Below the pieces are notes generated by a model that saw nothing but the letters and a program-made list of their open reading frames with translations, made no database searches and had not been told where the DNA came from. Source: Microbacterium sp. CGR2 (GTDB lineage Bacteria; Actinomycetota; Actinomycetes; Actinomycetales; Microbacteriaceae). From it: a stretch of DNA of 64,000 nt. Location: assembly GCF_003626735.1 (NCBI RefSeq), contig NZ_RBHX01000001.1, forward strand, positions 3,162,001 through 3,226,000, written 5' to 3'. This document shows, in pieces, positions 46,019 through 56,505 of the stretch. The position numbers and the translations under genes are program-made. The first letter of the stretch is position 1; every line of letters starts with the position of its first letter.

Positions 46019-46276
46019 TCACTCAGCAGCAGCGACGATGTTGACGACCTTGCGGCCGCCCTTCGCACCGAACTGGACCGCACCGGCGGCCAGAGCGAAA
46101 AGCGTGTCGTCTCCGCCACGTCCGACGTTCACGCCGGGGTGGAAGTGCGTGCCGCGCTGGCGGACGATGATCTCGCCGGCGAGGACCTGCTGACCGCCGA
46201 AGCGCTTGACACCAAGTCGCTGGGCGTTGGAGTCACGACCGTTACGGGTGGAGCTTGCGCCCTTTTTATGTGCCAT
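46019..46276 (-). CDS. rpmA: 50S ribosomal protein L27
   Basis: An 85-aa ribosomal protein ([20 protein letters not shown], then [20 protein letters not shown] and [17 protein letters not shown]). There is no Firmicutes-type N-terminal cleavage extension: the protein starts at MAHKKG. GAGGAGACC ribosome binding site. It follows rplU after 18 nt. Confidence 0.98.
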   Translation of the reverse strand: MAHKKGASSTRNGRDSNAQRLGVKRFGGQQVLAGEIIVRQRGTHFHPGVNVGRGGDDTLFALAAGAVQFGAKGGRKVVNIVAAAE

Positions 46277-46294
46277 GTCCTGGTCTCCTCGGTC

Positions 46295-46603
46295 TTACTT
46301 GATGCCGGTGATCTTGACGCGAGTGAGCTCCTGACGGTGCCCCTGGCGCTTCTTGTAGCCGGTCTTGTTCTTGTACTTCTGGATGATGATCTTCGGGCCA
46401 CGGAGGTTCGCGATGACCTCAGCGGTGACCTTGACCTTCGCCAGCGAATCGGCGTCGGTGGTCACCGTGGCACCGTCGACGAGCAGCACAGCGGCAAGCT
46501 CGATCTTCTCGCCCTGGGCAGCCTTCACGCGGTCGAGCTGAACGATCGTGCCGACCTCGACCTTCTCCTGCCGCCCACCGGCGCGCACTACTGCGTAAAC
46601 CAC
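46295..46603 (-). CDS. rplU: 50S ribosomal protein L21
   Basis: A 102-aa ribosomal protein ([20 protein letters not shown], ending [22 protein letters not shown]). The start is the GTG at 46603 with AAGG 6 nt upstream; the longer open frame to 46696 is not supported. First gene of rplU-rpmA-obgE-proB-proA. Confidence 0.98.
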   Translation of the reverse strand: MVYAVVRAGGRQEKVEVGTIVQLDRVKAAQGEKIELAAVLLVDGATVTTDADSLAKVKVTAEVIANLRGPKIIIQKYKNKTGYKKRQGHRQELTRVKITGIK

Positions 46604-46749
46604 TTCATACCTTGTTTCGTTGGGGAGCTCGTCGGCTCCGAGAATCTCACGGGAAGACTGTTGCTTGCATGCGTCGCGGACGACGGGCACGAACACAAGA
46701 CTCTCCGCTCCGTCCGTCGAGGACAGGGCGGCATACGCACCAAGGGACT

Positions 46750-46778
46750 ACTTTACCCGATGCGAGACACTGTCGCAA
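46750..46778 (-). promoter_or_regulatory. Promoter of the rplU-rpmA-obgE operon
   Basis: On the minus strand: -35 TTGCGA (46773-46778), a 17-nt spacer and -10 TAAAGT (46750-46755). Transcription would start near 46743 and leave a leader of about 140 nt before rplU, long enough for autogenous control. Confidence 0.65.
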
Positions 46779-46850
46779 AGCGTGTCGCACATCCGCTCCT
46801 CCGTGGACGTGTTCGCGCCTCCCCGGCCCGCCCGGTTCTAGGCTGGCGGG

Positions 46851-47117
46851 ATGACCGTTCTCGTCGACGACCCCCGCTGGCCGGCGCACGGACGCCTGTG
46901 GGCGCACCTCGTCAGCGACGCGAGCCTCACCGAGCTGCACGCCTTCGCGCAGGCACAGGATGTGCCCGCCCGCGCGTTCGACCGCGACCACTACGACGTT
47001 CCCGAGGACATCGTCCCCCGGCTCATCGCAGCGGGCGCTCAGCACGTCGGCGGGAAGGAGCTGGTGCGACGACTGATCGCGTCAGGCCTCCGGGTCCGCG
47101 CTCGCGACCGCGGCTGA
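46851..47117 (+). CDS. DUF4031 domain protein
   Basis: An 88-aa DUF4031 protein: MTVLVDDPRWPAHGRLWAHL, SDASLTELHAFAQAQ, FDRDHYDVPEDIVPRLIAAG. The ATG is 6 nt after TAGGCT, a leaderless start. The last 36 nt overlap the 3' end of rne on the other strand. A nuclease-like or small-molecule role has not been shown for this family. Confidence 0.87.
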   Translation: MTVLVDDPRWPAHGRLWAHLVSDASLTELHAFAQAQDVPARAFDRDHYDVPEDIVPRLIAAGAQHVGGKELVRRLIASGLRVRARDRG

Positions 47118-49688
47118 ACCGTCGTTGTTCACCGACACCGGTGTGCCCGTCAGCGCCGCGGTGCTGACACGACGGCGACCGCGTCCCTGACCGGGCGCCT
47201 TGGGCTCCGGAAGGGCGTCGAGCACCGAATCGAGCAGCTGCTCGGCGGGTGACTTCGGCGCATTGCGGTCGGCGCCGCGCTTCTTCCGCGGTTTCTTCGC
47301 GCGGTCGGACGTGACCGGAGCCGCCTCGGCGGACTCGGCAGACCCGGCATCCGCGGCGATCTCGACGGGCTCCAGGTTCGGCGCCAGAGTCGATGCCGCG
47401 ATCTGGGCGAGTGCGGTCTTGGCGCCCTCGGGGATGCTGTGCGTGACGTTGGGCGCCGGCGGCGGGGTCTGATTCTGACCGCTGTTCCCGCGCTGGCGAC
47501 GGTTGTTGCCCTGACCGTTGCCGTTCCCGTTACCACCGCCGTTGCCGCTGCCGTTGCCGTTGCCGTTGGACCGGTGCTTGACGACGGGATCGTGGTGCAC
47601 GATGACACCTCGACCGGCGCACACCTCGCACGCCTCGCTGAACGTCTCGAGCAGACCGAGCCCCAGCTTCTTACGGGTCATCTGCACGAGACCCAGCGAG
47701 GTGACCTCGGCCACCTGGTGCTTGGTGCGGTCTCGGCTCAGGCATTCGATGAGGCGCCGCAGCACGAGATCACGGTTGGACTCGAGCACCATGTCGATGA
47801 AGTCGACGACGATGATTCCGCCGATGTCGCGCAGACGGAGCTGGCGGACGATCTCCTCCGCCGCCTCGAGGTTGTTCTTGGTGACGGTCTCTTCGAGATT
47901 GCCGCCGGAACCGACGAACTTTCCGGTGTTGACGTCGACGACGGTCATCGCCTCGGTGCGGTCGATGACGAGCGATCCACCCGAGGGCAGCCAGACCTTG
48001 CGGTCGAGTGCCTTCTCGATCTGCTCCGTGATGCGGAACGCGTCGAACGGGTCGGACTCGTCTTCGTACGCCTCGACCCGCTCGAGGAGGTCGGGCGCGA
48101 CGCTCTCGAGGTAGGCACGGATCGTGCGCTGCGACTCTTCACCCTGGATGAGCATCTTGGTGAAGTCCTCGTTGAAGACGTCACGAACGATCTTGACGAG
48201 GAGGTCCGGCTCCGCGTGGAGCAGAGCGGGAGCCTGCTGGTTCTCGAGGTGCTTCTGCACGTGCTCCCACTGCGCGGTGAGACGCTGCACATCCCGGGTG
48301 AGCTGATCTTCGGTCGCACCTTCGGCCGCGGTGCGGACGATGACTCCGGACGACTCGGGGAGCACCTCTTTGAGAATGCGCTTGAGGCGCGCACGCTCGT
48401 TGTCGGGCAGCTTCCGGCTGATGCCGTTCATCGAGCCGCCCGGCACGTACACGAGGTAGCGGCCCGGCAGCGAGATCTGACTGGTGAGTCGCGCACCCTT
48501 GTGACCGATCGGGTCCTTGGTGACCTGCACCAGCACACGGTCGCCCGGCTTGAGTGCCAGCTCGATACGCCGGGGCTGGTTGCCGGTCTCGACGCCGTCC
48601 CAGTCGACTTCACCTGAGTACAGGACGGCGTTGCGTCCGCGCCCGATGTCGACGAAGGCCGCCTCCATGCTGGGCAGCACGTTCTGCACACGACCGAGGT
48701 AGACGTTGCCGATCAACGACGCGTCCTGGTTGCGGGCGACGTAGTGTTCGACGAGCACGCCGTCTTCAAGCACGCCGATCTGGGTGCGGCCGTTCTTGGA
48801 GCGCACGACCATCTTGCGGTCGACGGATTCGCGGCGGGCGAGGAACTCGGCCTCTGTCACGACGGGGCGACGGCGACCGGCGTCGCGGCCGTCGCGGCGG
48901 CGCTGCTTCTTGGCTTCGAGGCGCGTCGAGCCCTTGATGGCCTTCGGTTCGGTGATGTACTCCACCACTCGCTGGCGCTGACGGGGCTCGTCGCGCTGCT
49001 CGTCCGCGTCCGATCCGCCCCGACGCCGACGCCCACGACGAGCGGATGCCGGCTCTTCCTCGTCGCGCTCGGCGATGCGATCGAAGATGCGCTCTTCCCG
49101 TCCGGGGCGCGCCGGCAGCGCGACGACCTCGGGTGCGTAGAAGTGCAGCTGAGTCGAGACCTGCGACACGAACACCTCGGGCAGGAGCCCGAGCGAGACA
49201 GCGGTGACAGGAGCCTCCTCTGCGGTGTCGGAGACTTTCGTCTCCGCGGACGCCGTCTTGGCGGTGTCGTCGGACGCGGCCGAATCGGCGTCGGCCTGCG
49301 AGTCCGCGGTGGAGGCCTCAGACGATTCCGCGTCGGCCGAAACTGCCGGCTTCACGTCCGACTCGGCCTCGAGGCTCGCCGCCACCAGCGCCTCGGCGAC
49401 CGCTTCGGCTCCGCCGTCCGTCTGGTCAGCTTCTCGAGAGCCCCCCTCGGACGCGGCCGATGCCTCCTCGTTGGCGGCCTCCGCCGAGATGGCGGCTTCG
49501 GCGACCACCACGGCGACGGCTTCCGCCTCACCGACCGCCGCGTCTGCGTCCGACGACGCCGAATCGCGGCTCACCTCGGCCTGGGACTCTGCGTCACCGC
49601 CGTATTCGTCCGACGGCGTCAGCGGCGCCTGGGCGTCAGCCGACAGTTCGTGGGTAGGGGTGTTGGTGTCATTCGTCTCATCGGCCAT
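47082..49688 (-). CDS. rne: Ribonuclease E/G
   Basis: An 868-aa endoribonuclease for mRNA decay and rRNA maturation. The catalytic core lies at about residues 285-700: an S1 domain (ASLIGNVYLGRVQNVLPSME), the DNase I-like core with VDVNTGKF and IIVVDFIDM (catalytic Asp residues), and the zinc link CEVCAGRG. Unlike E. coli, both ends are extended: an N-terminal acidic Ala/Glu/Ser-rich arm of about 250 residues and a C-terminal Gly/Asn repeat (NGNGSGNGGGNGNGNGQGNN) with a basic tail. This architecture is known in actinobacterial RNase E. The 280-nt leader holds a perfect palindrome. Confidence 0.96.
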   Translation of the reverse strand: MADETNDTNTPTHELSADAQAPLTPSDEYGGDAESQAEVSRDSASSDADAAVGEAEAVAVVVAEAAISAEAANEEASAASEGGSREADQTDGGAEAVAEALVAASLEAESDVKPAVSADAESSEASTADSQADADSAASDDTAKTASAETKVSDTAEEAPVTAVSLGLLPEVFVSQVSTQLHFYAPEVVALPARPGREERIFDRIAERDEEEPASARRGRRRRGGSDADEQRDEPRQRQRVVEYITEPKAIKGSTRLEAKKQRRRDGRDAGRRRPVVTEAEFLARRESVDRKMVVRSKNGRTQIGVLEDGVLVEHYVARNQDASLIGNVYLGRVQNVLPSMEAAFVDIGRGRNAVLYSGEVDWDGVETGNQPRRIELALKPGDRVLVQVTKDPIGHKGARLTSQISLPGRYLVYVPGGSMNGISRKLPDNERARLKRILKEVLPESSGVIVRTAAEGATEDQLTRDVQRLTAQWEHVQKHLENQQAPALLHAEPDLLVKIVRDVFNEDFTKMLIQGEESQRTIRAYLESVAPDLLERVEAYEDESDPFDAFRITEQIEKALDRKVWLPSGGSLVIDRTEAMTVVDVNTGKFVGSGGNLEETVTKNNLEAAEEIVRQLRLRDIGGIIVVDFIDMVLESNRDLVLRRLIECLSRDRTKHQVAEVTSLGLVQMTRKKLGLGLLETFSEACEVCAGRGVIVHHDPVVKHRSNGNGNGSGNGGGNGNGNGQGNNRRQRGNSGQNQTPPPAPNVTHSIPEGAKTALAQIAASTLAPNLEPVEIAADAGSAESAEAAPVTSDRAKKPRKKRGADRNAPKSPAEQLLDSVLDALPEPKAPGQGRGRRRVSTAALTGTPVSVNNDGSAAVASADPEA

Positions 49689-49736
49689 CTCTGGCTAACT
49701 CCCTGCGCGGGGCACTGCTGCTCCGCGAAATCTCAT

Positions 49737-49756
49737 GCGGCACCCGCGGGTGCCGC
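49737..49756. promoter_or_regulatory. Perfect 20-bp palindrome in the rne leader
   Basis: GCGGCACCCGCGGGTGCCGC reads the same on both strands, 49-68 nt upstream of the rne ATG. In RNA it would form a very stable hairpin with a 4-nt loop. It may be a target for RNase E autoregulation, or an operator. A -10-like GATAAT lies about 110 nt further upstream on the minus strand (near 49865). Confidence 0.5.
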
Positions 49757-49968
49757 GAACTCAATCGGCGTGCGGCCGGCTCATGGCTCTGGTCGCGTGG
49801 GGCATGGGCCCCGAAGTCTGCGTCGATGCGTGTCACGGCTGCGCCGTTCATTGCATCACAGGCCATTATCGCACCAAGTCGTCCCGAATACGGCATCTCG
49901 GGTCCGACACCGCGTTTTCACCGGCCTGTTCTCCGCGCTTCCATAGCCGTCACTGAGATAATCCGGAT

Positions 49969-50580
49969 ATGAGCGAGCAGCGTCCCCGCCCCGTCGTCTA
50001 CGCCGTCTGGCTGATCATCGCCAGCGTCATCGGCTGGTTCGCCGCCTTCCAGCTGACGGTGGAGAAGTTCGCGCTTCTGGAGAATCCCTCCGAAGCACTG
50101 TCCTGCGACCTCAGCCCCTTCATCCAGTGCAGCACCAACCTCGCCTCCTGGCAGGGCTCGGTGTTCGGTTTCCCGAACCCGATTCTGGGCCTCACCGGAT
50201 GGATGGCCCCCCTCGTGGTCGGCGTCGCGCTTCTCGGAGGCGTCCGTTTCCCCCGCTGGTTCTGGGGCGCGTTCGGCGCCGGGATCACCTTCGCGTTCGG
50301 TTTCGTCTGCTGGTTGATCGGCCAGAGCCTCTACGACCTCTTCGTCCTGTGCCCCTGGTGCATGGTGACCTGGGCGGTGACCATCCCCACCTTCTTCGCC
50401 ACGATGGTGCACCTCACCCGCAACGGCACCTTCACGACGAACGAGAAGGCACGGGAGCGCGCCGACAAGCTCATGCCATGGGTACCGCTGGCGACCGTCC
50501 TCGCCTATGCCCTGATCATCGTCCTCGCTCAGCTGCAGGGCCTGGACTTCCTCGGCGAGATGGCGAAGATCCTGTTCTGA
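49969..50580 (+). CDS. Vitamin K epoxide reductase (VKOR)-family membrane oxidoreductase
   Basis: A 203-aa membrane protein with about five helices. The redox set is complete: the loop cysteines C46 and C54 (SCDLSPFIQC) and the active-site C128-P-W-C131. Bacterial VKOR reoxidises a DsbA-like thiol oxidase with quinone, taking the part of DsbB in disulfide formation of exported proteins. The ATG is 6 nt after GATAAT, so it is probably leaderless. It is followed by a strong bidirectional terminator shared with ndk. Confidence 0.9.
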   Translation: MSEQRPRPVVYAVWLIIASVIGWFAAFQLTVEKFALLENPSEALSCDLSPFIQCSTNLASWQGSVFGFPNPILGLTGWMAPLVVGVALLGGVRFPRWFWGAFGAGITFAFGFVCWLIGQSLYDLFVLCPWCMVTWAVTIPTFFATMVHLTRNGTFTTNEKARERADKLMPWVPLATVLAYALIIVLAQLQGLDFLGEMAKILF

Positions 50581-50610
50581 TCGACACCCGGATCCACTCC
50601 CGTACAGACG

Positions 50611-50642
50611 AAAGCCCGTCCACTGCGCAGTGGACGGGCTTT
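50611..50642. terminator. Bidirectional terminator between VKOR and ndk
   Basis: A perfect 32-bp palindrome with arms of 16 bases (AAAGCCCGTCCACTGC and its complement), giving A-runs before and T-runs after on both strands. It ends the VKOR transcript on one strand and the ileS-folC-DUF4233-ndk transcript on the other. Confidence 0.9.
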
Positions 50643-50655
50643 CGTGCGACGGGCG

Positions 50656-51081
50656 TCAGTCGAACCAGATGCCGAGCTCGCGCGCGGCCGATTCCGGGCT
50701 GTCAGACCCGTGCACGAGGTTCTGCTGGACCTTCAGGCCCCAGTCGCGGCCGAAATCGCCGCGAATCGTGCCCGGGGCCGCAGTGGTCGGGTCGGTGGTG
50801 CCGGCGAGGGACCGGAATCCTTCGATGACACGATTGCCGGCCAGTCTGATGGCGACAGCCGGACCCGAGAGCATGAATTCGATGAGGGGCTCGTAGAACG
50901 GCTTGCCCTCGTGCTCGGCGTAGTGTGCGGCCAGACGGTCCCTGTCCGGCTCGACGAGGCGGATGTCGACGAGGGCGTAACCCTTTGCCTCGATACGAGC
51001 GAGAATCGCGCCGGTGAGTCCGCGGGCGACGCCGTCGGGCTTGACGAGGACGAGTGTTTCTTCGGTGGCCATGTCAGTCAT
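50656..51081 (-). CDS. ndk: Nucleoside diphosphate kinase
   Basis: A 141-aa enzyme that balances nucleoside triphosphate pools. The phosphorylated His124 is in NLVHGSDSPESA; LVLVKPDGVARG and FRSLAGTTDPTTAAPGTIRG are the nucleotide-binding parts. Its first ATG overlaps the stop of the DUF4233 gene (ATGA), so it is coupled; an ATG three codons later is possible. Last gene of the ileS operon. Confidence 0.97.
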   Translation of the reverse strand: MTDMATEETLVLVKPDGVARGLTGAILARIEAKGYALVDIRLVEPDRDRLAAHYAEHEGKPFYEPLIEFMLSGPAVAIRLAGNRVIEGFRSLAGTTDPTTAAPGTIRGDFGRDWGLKVQQNLVHGSDSPESAARELGIWFD

Positions 51082-51500
51082 TCACTCTCTGTCTGAGTCT
51101 CGGTCGAAGGCCCGGTCGGGCGTCGTGCGTCCAGTCGGGCCCCCATGATCGTCGCATACGCCCACATGCCGCCGAAAATCAGGACGACCAGCAGCACGGC
51201 CGGGACGAGGATAGCCGCCAGGGCGATGATGACCTGGATGACCCAGCCGGCGGTGATCGCCCACGGCCTCGTGATCATCCCCGCGACCAGGATGCAGGCG
51301 ACGCCCACGGCGGCCCCCGCCACGATTCCCCACCACTGCTCGATGCCGGCGGGGAGTGTCTTGAGTCCGAAGATGGTCAACCCGACGAGGAAGACGACGA
51401 TCGCCTCGAAACCGAGGACGATGGGTGCGAGCTTCTGCACCAGCGTCCGGGGAGGTCGAGGAGCACGAGCCGGTGCGGCGTCCGCAGTCACGCTCGCCAC
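51078..51500 (-). CDS. DUF4233 membrane protein
   Basis: A 140-aa protein with four hydrophobic helices (about 25-47, 58-78, 82-100 and 102-120) and a polar C-terminus. The position between folC and ndk is that of DUF4233 proteins in actinobacteria. GTG start overlapping the end of folC by 13 nt. Function unknown. Confidence 0.87.
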   Translation of the reverse strand: MASVTADAAPARAPRPPRTLVQKLAPIVLGFEAIVVFLVGLTIFGLKTLPAGIEQWWGIVAGAAVGVACILVAGMITRPWAITAGWVIQVIIALAAILVPAVLLVVLIFGGMWAYATIMGARLDARRPTGPSTETQTESE

Positions 51501-52840
51501 CCCGCTTTCCAGTCCTCGGCTTCGGCGAGAGCGATCGCCTCACCGGCGAGCACCACGGAACCGGTGATGATCACCGCGCGTCGGTCCGACGATGCCGCCC
51601 ATTCGCGCGCCGCGTCGGCCGCCTCTGCGAGGGAATCGTGGACGGTGACCCGCTGCCCGACCTGCTCGACGAGGTCCGCGATGGCATCCGCGTCGCTGGC
51701 TCGGTCCGAGTCGGGTGCGGTGGCGAACACGTGCGCGGCCGCGGGGGCGAGGTGCCCGATGATGCCCGCAGCGTCCTTGTCCGAGAGCACGCCGAGGACG
51801 AGACCCCACTCGTCGAAATCGAAACTGTCGTCGAGGGCCTGAACCAGGGCTCGCGCACCGTGGGGGTTGTGCGCGGCGTCGACGACGACGGTCGGCGCGA
51901 TGCCGAGCAGCTGCAGGCGTCCCGGCGACGTCGCCCCCTGGAGACCGTCCGAGATGACGTCCGCGGCGATGGGCCGCGACCCCCCTCCGATGAGAGACTC
52001 TACGGCGGCGACCGCAAGGGCGGCGTTATGTCCCTGATGCGCGCCGTAAAGCGGCAGGTATTCCTCGACGTACTCCCCCGCGAGCCCTCGGACGGTGAGG
52101 AGCTGCCCGCCGACGGCGAGCTTCTGATCCGCCAGACCGAAGTCCTCACCTTCGAACACGATCGTGGCGCTGCGCTCTGCCGCGACGCGGCGGAGCACCT
52201 CGACCACCTCCGCCGGCTGCTGGGCGGAGACGACGGCGGCGCCCTCCTTGATGATGCCTGCCTTGACCTCCGCGATCTCGGCTATCGTCGCGCCGAGCCG
52301 ATCCGCATGGTCGATGTCGATGGGCGCGAAGACCGCGACGTCACCGTCGGCCGTGTTGGTCGAGTCCCACTCGCCCCCCATGCCGACTTCGAGCACGAGC
52401 ACGTCCACCGGCGCATCCGCCACCGCCACGAAGGCCAGGACGGTGAGCAGCTCGAAGAACGTCAACGGCGCGTCATCGGCGGCCGCGAACTCGGCGTCGA
52501 CGATGTCGACGAACGGCTCGATCTCATCCCAGGCGTCCGCGATCGCGGCGTCGTCGATCGGCTCACCGTCGATCATGATCCGCTCGGTGAAGCGTTCCAG
52601 ATGCGGACTCGTGAAGAGGCCGGTGCGCAGGTCATGCGCGCGCAGGAGGCTCTCGATCATCCGGGCCGTCGAGGTCTTCCCGTTCGTGCCGGTGATATGC
52701 ACGACCCGATAGGTGCGCTGCGGATCATCCAGGAAGGCGAGCACGCGCGCGGTGCGCTCCTTTCGCGGCTGCACCCAGCGCTCGCCCGCGCGAGCGAGGA
52801 GCGCTTCGTAGACGGCATCCGCCCGTTCACGATCGCTCAT
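51488..52840 (-). CDS. folC: Folylpolyglutamate synthase / dihydrofolate synthase
   Basis: A 450-aa Mur-ligase-type enzyme that makes dihydrofolate and adds glutamates to folates. The P-loop is [16 protein letters not shown] (residues about 48-63, GTNGKTS at 51-57); [27 protein letters not shown] and [14 protein letters not shown] are also present. Overlaps ileS by 4 nt at its 5' end and the DUF4233 gene at its 3' end. Confidence 0.96.
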   Translation of the reverse strand: MSDRERADAVYEALLARAGERWVQPRKERTARVLAFLDDPQRTYRVVHITGTNGKTSTARMIESLLRAHDLRTGLFTSPHLERFTERIMIDGEPIDDAAIADAWDEIEPFVDIVDAEFAAADDAPLTFFELLTVLAFVAVADAPVDVLVLEVGMGGEWDSTNTADGDVAVFAPIDIDHADRLGATIAEIAEVKAGIIKEGAAVVSAQQPAEVVEVLRRVAAERSATIVFEGEDFGLADQKLAVGGQLLTVRGLAGEYVEEYLPLYGAHQGHNAALAVAAVESLIGGGSRPIAADVISDGLQGATSPGRLQLLGIAPTVVVDAAHNPHGARALVQALDDSFDFDEWGLVLGVLSDKDAAGIIGHLAPAAAHVFATAPDSDRASDADAIADLVEQVGQRVTVHDSLAEAADAAREWAASSDRRAVIITGSVVLAGEAIALAEAEDWKAGWRA

Positions 52841-55800
52841 GACGCCTCCTCTCCGACAACCGCGGTGGTGTCGATGGTGACGATGAGGGGCGCCTTCGTG
52901 GAGCCCAGCGCCCGTGCGCCGGACCGGAACACGCCGTCCCCGGGACTGGTGACGTGATCGACGAGCTCGTCGATGCCGTCCGTCGGCTGGACCGCGAAGG
53001 CGATCGACAGCGTCTCACCCGCGATCAGGTCCGCATGCGCATTCAGCGCCTCGGCGTCGCTCGGCGCAGCGTTGAGAGCGAGGACGATGCGGTCGCTGAC
53101 GTCCAAGCCCGCATTCTTGCGCGCCTCCTGCACGACACGGATCGCGTCTCGAGCGAGTCCCTCGGCTTCGAGCTGCGGCGTCGTCTGCGTGTCAAGCAGC
53201 ACGAAGCCACCCGAGGGAACGATCGCCAGCGCCTCTCCGTCCGGCCTCCCGGTCGTCTCGAGGGCGAGCTCGTACTCGGCGGGTTCCAACGCGATGCCGC
53301 CGGCGGTCACCACCCCGTCGACCTCGGACCAGTCGCCGGCTTTCGCGGCCTTGATCACCGTCTGCACGTTCTTACCCAGTCGAGGGCCCGCCGCACGTGC
53401 ATTCACGCTCAGGCGCTGGCTGACACCGTACTCGGCCGCGGCGGACTCACCCAGAGAGACCAGCTCGACCGACTTGACATTGAGTTCCTCGCGAAGGATG
53501 TCTTCGAACTGACCGAGAGTGGCCGCGAGCGGTGACACCACGGTCAACCGGGCCAACGGCAGACGCACGCGCAGCTTCTCCTTCTTGCGCAGGGCATTGC
53601 CGACGCTCGACAGCTCGCGGACGGCATCCATCGCATCGCGGATCTCATCGGCAACAGGGAAGACCTCAGCGTCCGGCCAGTCCTGCAGGTGCACGCTGCG
53701 TCCTCCCGTGAGCCCCTGCCAGACGCGCTCGCTGATCAGCGGCACCAGCGGCGCGGCGACGCGGCACAGCGTTTCGAGCACCGTGTAGAGCGTGTCGAAC
53801 GCCTCACGGCTGCGCGGGTCGTCGGTCACGCCGACCCAGAAACGATCGCGCGAGCGTCGGATGTACCAGTTGGTGAGCACCTCGGCGAAGTCACGAAGTC
53901 GCGCAGAGGCCGTCGTCGAATCGAGACCCTCGAGGTCCGCCCGCACCTCGCGCACGAGATCGCCGAGACGGGCGAGGATGTAGCGGTCGAGCACGTCCGT
54001 CGAATCGGTGCGCCACTGCGCCTCGTACCCCTGGGGCGTTTCGTCTCGCTCCGCTCGCTCGACGACCGAGGTCGACGCGTTCGCGTACGTCGCGAAGAAG
54101 TACCAGGAGTTCCACAGCGGGAGCAGGAACTCGCGAACCCCGGAGCGGATGCCCTCCTCGGTGACGGCGAGGTTTCCGCCGCGAAGGACGGAGCTCGACA
54201 TCAGGAACCAGCGCATGGCGTCGGAACCGTCGCGGTCGAGCACCTCGGACACGGCCGGGTAGTTCCGCAACGACTTCGACATCTTGTAGCCATCGCTGCC
54301 GAGGACGATGCCGTGACAGCTCACCCCCGTGAACGCGGGACGATCGAACAACGCCGTCGAGAGGACGTGCATGAGGTAGAACCAGCCGCGCGTCTGCCCG
54401 ATGTACTCCACGATGAAGTCGGCCGGTGCGTGCGAGTCGAACCACTCCTGGTTCTCGAACGGGTAGTGAACCTGGGCGTACGGCATGGACCCGGAGTCGA
54501 ACCACACGTCGAAGACGTCTTCGATCCGCCGCATCGTGCTCTTACCGGTGGGGTCGTCCGGGTTCGGACGGGTGAGGTCGTCGATGTAGGGACGGTGCAG
54601 GTCGACCTCTCCCTCCGGATTGCGCGGCAGCGTGCCGAAGTCGCGCTCGAGGTCCTCCAGCGACCCGTAGGCGTCGAGCCGCGGATACGCCGGGTCGTCG
54701 CTCTTCCAGATCGGGATCGGTGAACCCCAGTAGCGATTGCGGCTGATCGACCAGTCGCGCGCACCCTCGAGCCATTTGCCGAACTGGCCGTGTTTGACGT
54801 TCTCCGGCACCCACGTGATCTGCTCGTTGTTCGCGAGCATCTTGTCCTTGATGTCCGTGACACGGATGAACCAGCTCGACACGGCCTTGTAGATCAGCGG
54901 GTTCCGGCACCGCCAGCAGTGCGGGTACGAGTGCTCGTAACTCTGCAGCCGGACGAGCCGTCCACTGTCGCGGATCATGCGGATGAGGGGCGTGTTCGCC
55001 TCCATCCACAGTTCACCGGCGACATCGGTCACGTTCGGCAGGAACCGCCCGCCGTCGTCGAGGGAGATGATCGTGGGGATGCCGGCCGCTCCCGCCACGC
55101 GAAGGTCGTCCTCGCCGTAGGCCGGAGCCTGGTGGACGATGCCCGTGCCGTCGGTGGTCGTCACGTAGTCGTCGGCGAGGATGCGCCACGCGTTCTCGGT
55201 GCCGTAGACCTCGGCATCCGCGTAGTAGTCGAAGATCCGGTCGTAGGTGACGTCCTGCAGCTCCGCGCCCCGGAGCGTCGCGTCGACAGCGGCGAGCGCG
55301 TCCTCGGTGTTCTCGTAACCGAGGTCCTTGGCGTATCCCCCCAGCAGTTCGCGCGCCAGGAGATAGCGATGAGCGGATGCTTCGACGGCGGCATCCGTCG
55401 TTCCCGGGGTCTGATGCACGTCTGCGGCGCCGAGCGGGCCAGCGGGGACGACGACATAGTCGATGTCCGGGCCGACGGCGAGCGCGAGGTTCGTCGGAAG
55501 GGTCCACGGGGTCGTCGTCCAGGCGAGCGCTCGAACGCCGGTGAGGCCGAGTGACTCCGCCTTCGCTCCGGTCAGCGGGAAGGTGACCGTCACGGAGGGG
55601 TCCTGACGCATCTGATAGACGTCGTCGTCCATCCGCAGCTCATGGGCGGAGAGGGGTGTCTCGTCGCGCCAGCAGTACGGCAGCACCCGGTATCCCTCGT
55701 AGGCGAGACCTTTGTCGTAGAGGGTCTTGAACGCCCAGAGGACGCTCTCCATGTAGTTCACGTCGAGGGTCTTGTAGCCGCGGTCGAAGTCGACCCATCG

Positions 55801-56274
55801 TGCCTGGCGAGTGACGTAGTCCTCCCACTCGCGGGTGTATTCGAGGACGGAGCTCCGGGCCTTCGCGTTGAACACGTCGATGCCCATGGCTTCGATCTCG
55901 CTCTTCTCGGTGATCCCGAGTTGCTTCATCGCCTCGAGTTCGGCGGGGAGTCCGTGGGTGTCCCACCCGAACACACGGTCGACCTTGTGGCCGGTCATGG
56001 TCTGGAAACGCGGGAAGACGTCCTTGGCGTAACCGGTGAGCAAGTGCCCGTAGTGGGGCAGGCCGTTGGCGAACGGAGGGCCGTCGTAGAAGACCCATTC
56101 CGGCGAACCCTCGCGCTGCGCGATGGAGGCGCGGAAGGTGTCGTCCTTCGCCCAGAAGTCCAGCACCTCCTCCTCGATCTGGGGGAAGCGTGGGCTGGGA
56201 GAGACAGCGGCGTGGCCTGTCGGTTGGTCGGCGGTGTCGGCGGCGGGGCCGAAGGAGGAACGCGGGTAGGTCAT
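52837..56274 (-). CDS. ileS: Isoleucyl-tRNA synthetase (long, eukaryote-like IleS2 type)
   Basis: An 1145-aa class I synthetase with its catalytic site in [20 protein letters not shown] (HYGH form of HIGH, near residue 66) and [10 protein letters not shown] (near residue 663). The CP1 editing domain lies between. The PHYGH sequence, overall length and the C-terminal region without the E. coli zinc-binding end fit the IleRS2 clade, which tends to be less sensitive to mupirocin (family knowledge; not tested here). It heads the operon with folC, DUF4233 and ndk. Expression is controlled by the T-box leader upstream. Confidence 0.97.
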   Translation of the reverse strand: MTYPRSSFGPAADTADQPTGHAAVSPSPRFPQIEEEVLDFWAKDDTFRASIAQREGSPEWVFYDGPPFANGLPHYGHLLTGYAKDVFPRFQTMTGHKVDRVFGWDTHGLPAELEAMKQLGITEKSEIEAMGIDVFNAKARSSVLEYTREWEDYVTRQARWVDFDRGYKTLDVNYMESVLWAFKTLYDKGLAYEGYRVLPYCWRDETPLSAHELRMDDDVYQMRQDPSVTVTFPLTGAKAESLGLTGVRALAWTTTPWTLPTNLALAVGPDIDYVVVPAGPLGAADVHQTPGTTDAAVEASAHRYLLARELLGGYAKDLGYENTEDALAAVDATLRGAELQDVTYDRIFDYYADAEVYGTENAWRILADDYVTTTDGTGIVHQAPAYGEDDLRVAGAAGIPTIISLDDGGRFLPNVTDVAGELWMEANTPLIRMIRDSGRLVRLQSYEHSYPHCWRCRNPLIYKAVSSWFIRVTDIKDKMLANNEQITWVPENVKHGQFGKWLEGARDWSISRNRYWGSPIPIWKSDDPAYPRLDAYGSLEDLERDFGTLPRNPEGEVDLHRPYIDDLTRPNPDDPTGKSTMRRIEDVFDVWFDSGSMPYAQVHYPFENQEWFDSHAPADFIVEYIGQTRGWFYLMHVLSTALFDRPAFTGVSCHGIVLGSDGYKMSKSLRNYPAVSEVLDRDGSDAMRWFLMSSSVLRGGNLAVTEEGIRSGVREFLLPLWNSWYFFATYANASTSVVERAERDETPQGYEAQWRTDSTDVLDRYILARLGDLVREVRADLEGLDSTTASARLRDFAEVLTNWYIRRSRDRFWVGVTDDPRSREAFDTLYTVLETLCRVAAPLVPLISERVWQGLTGGRSVHLQDWPDAEVFPVADEIRDAMDAVRELSSVGNALRKKEKLRVRLPLARLTVVSPLAATLGQFEDILREELNVKSVELVSLGESAAAEYGVSQRLSVNARAAGPRLGKNVQTVIKAAKAGDWSEVDGVVTAGGIALEPAEYELALETTGRPDGEALAIVPSGGFVLLDTQTTPQLEAEGLARDAIRVVQEARKNAGLDVSDRIVLALNAAPSDAEALNAHADLIAGETLSIAFAVQPTDGIDELVDHVTSPGDGVFRSGARALGSTKAPLIVTIDTTAVVGEEAS

Positions 56275-56499
56275 CGTGTCTCGCAGTGGTCGTCGTGGCG
56301 GATGCTCCTGCGAGGACGATCCTCGCGGACCGCGGTACCACCTCGCGTGCCTCTGCGCCCCATCGACAAGCGTCGGGACTCAGGGACCACTCTCACTGCG
56401 GCTGTGACGGGCCTGCCCCGCTCGGTTCTACTGGGCCGTTCTCGTGTGAGGACGGCTGTTCTTCCGAGAGCTCCCCGGTGATGCCGGATCGATGCTCGT
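56275..56499 (-). ncRNA. ileS T-box leader (actinobacterial type)
   Basis: The leader of ileS, read on the minus strand, contains the T-box sequence TGGTACCGCGG (56330-56340), an AUC isoleucine specifier (56480-56482) within a short stem I (CCGGCATCACCGG), the following GGAAGAAC, and AGTAGAACCGAGCGGG before a long stem. This matches the short-stem-I T-boxes of actinobacterial ileS genes, which sense uncharged tRNA-Ile by binding specifier and acceptor end. In this class control is mainly of translation, via a sequestered ribosome binding site; a terminator with T-run is absent, in agreement. The hairpin GCGAGGATCGTCCTCGC follows the T-box. Confidence 0.9.
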
Positions 56500-56505
56500 G
56501 TGACC

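Noticed and set aside
47500..47580. Repetitive DNA in the rne gene as a possible CRISPR or VNTR
   Set aside because: It encodes the Gly/Asn low-complexity linker of RNase E in frame; there are no spacers of constant length. No CRISPR array was seen anywhere in the window.
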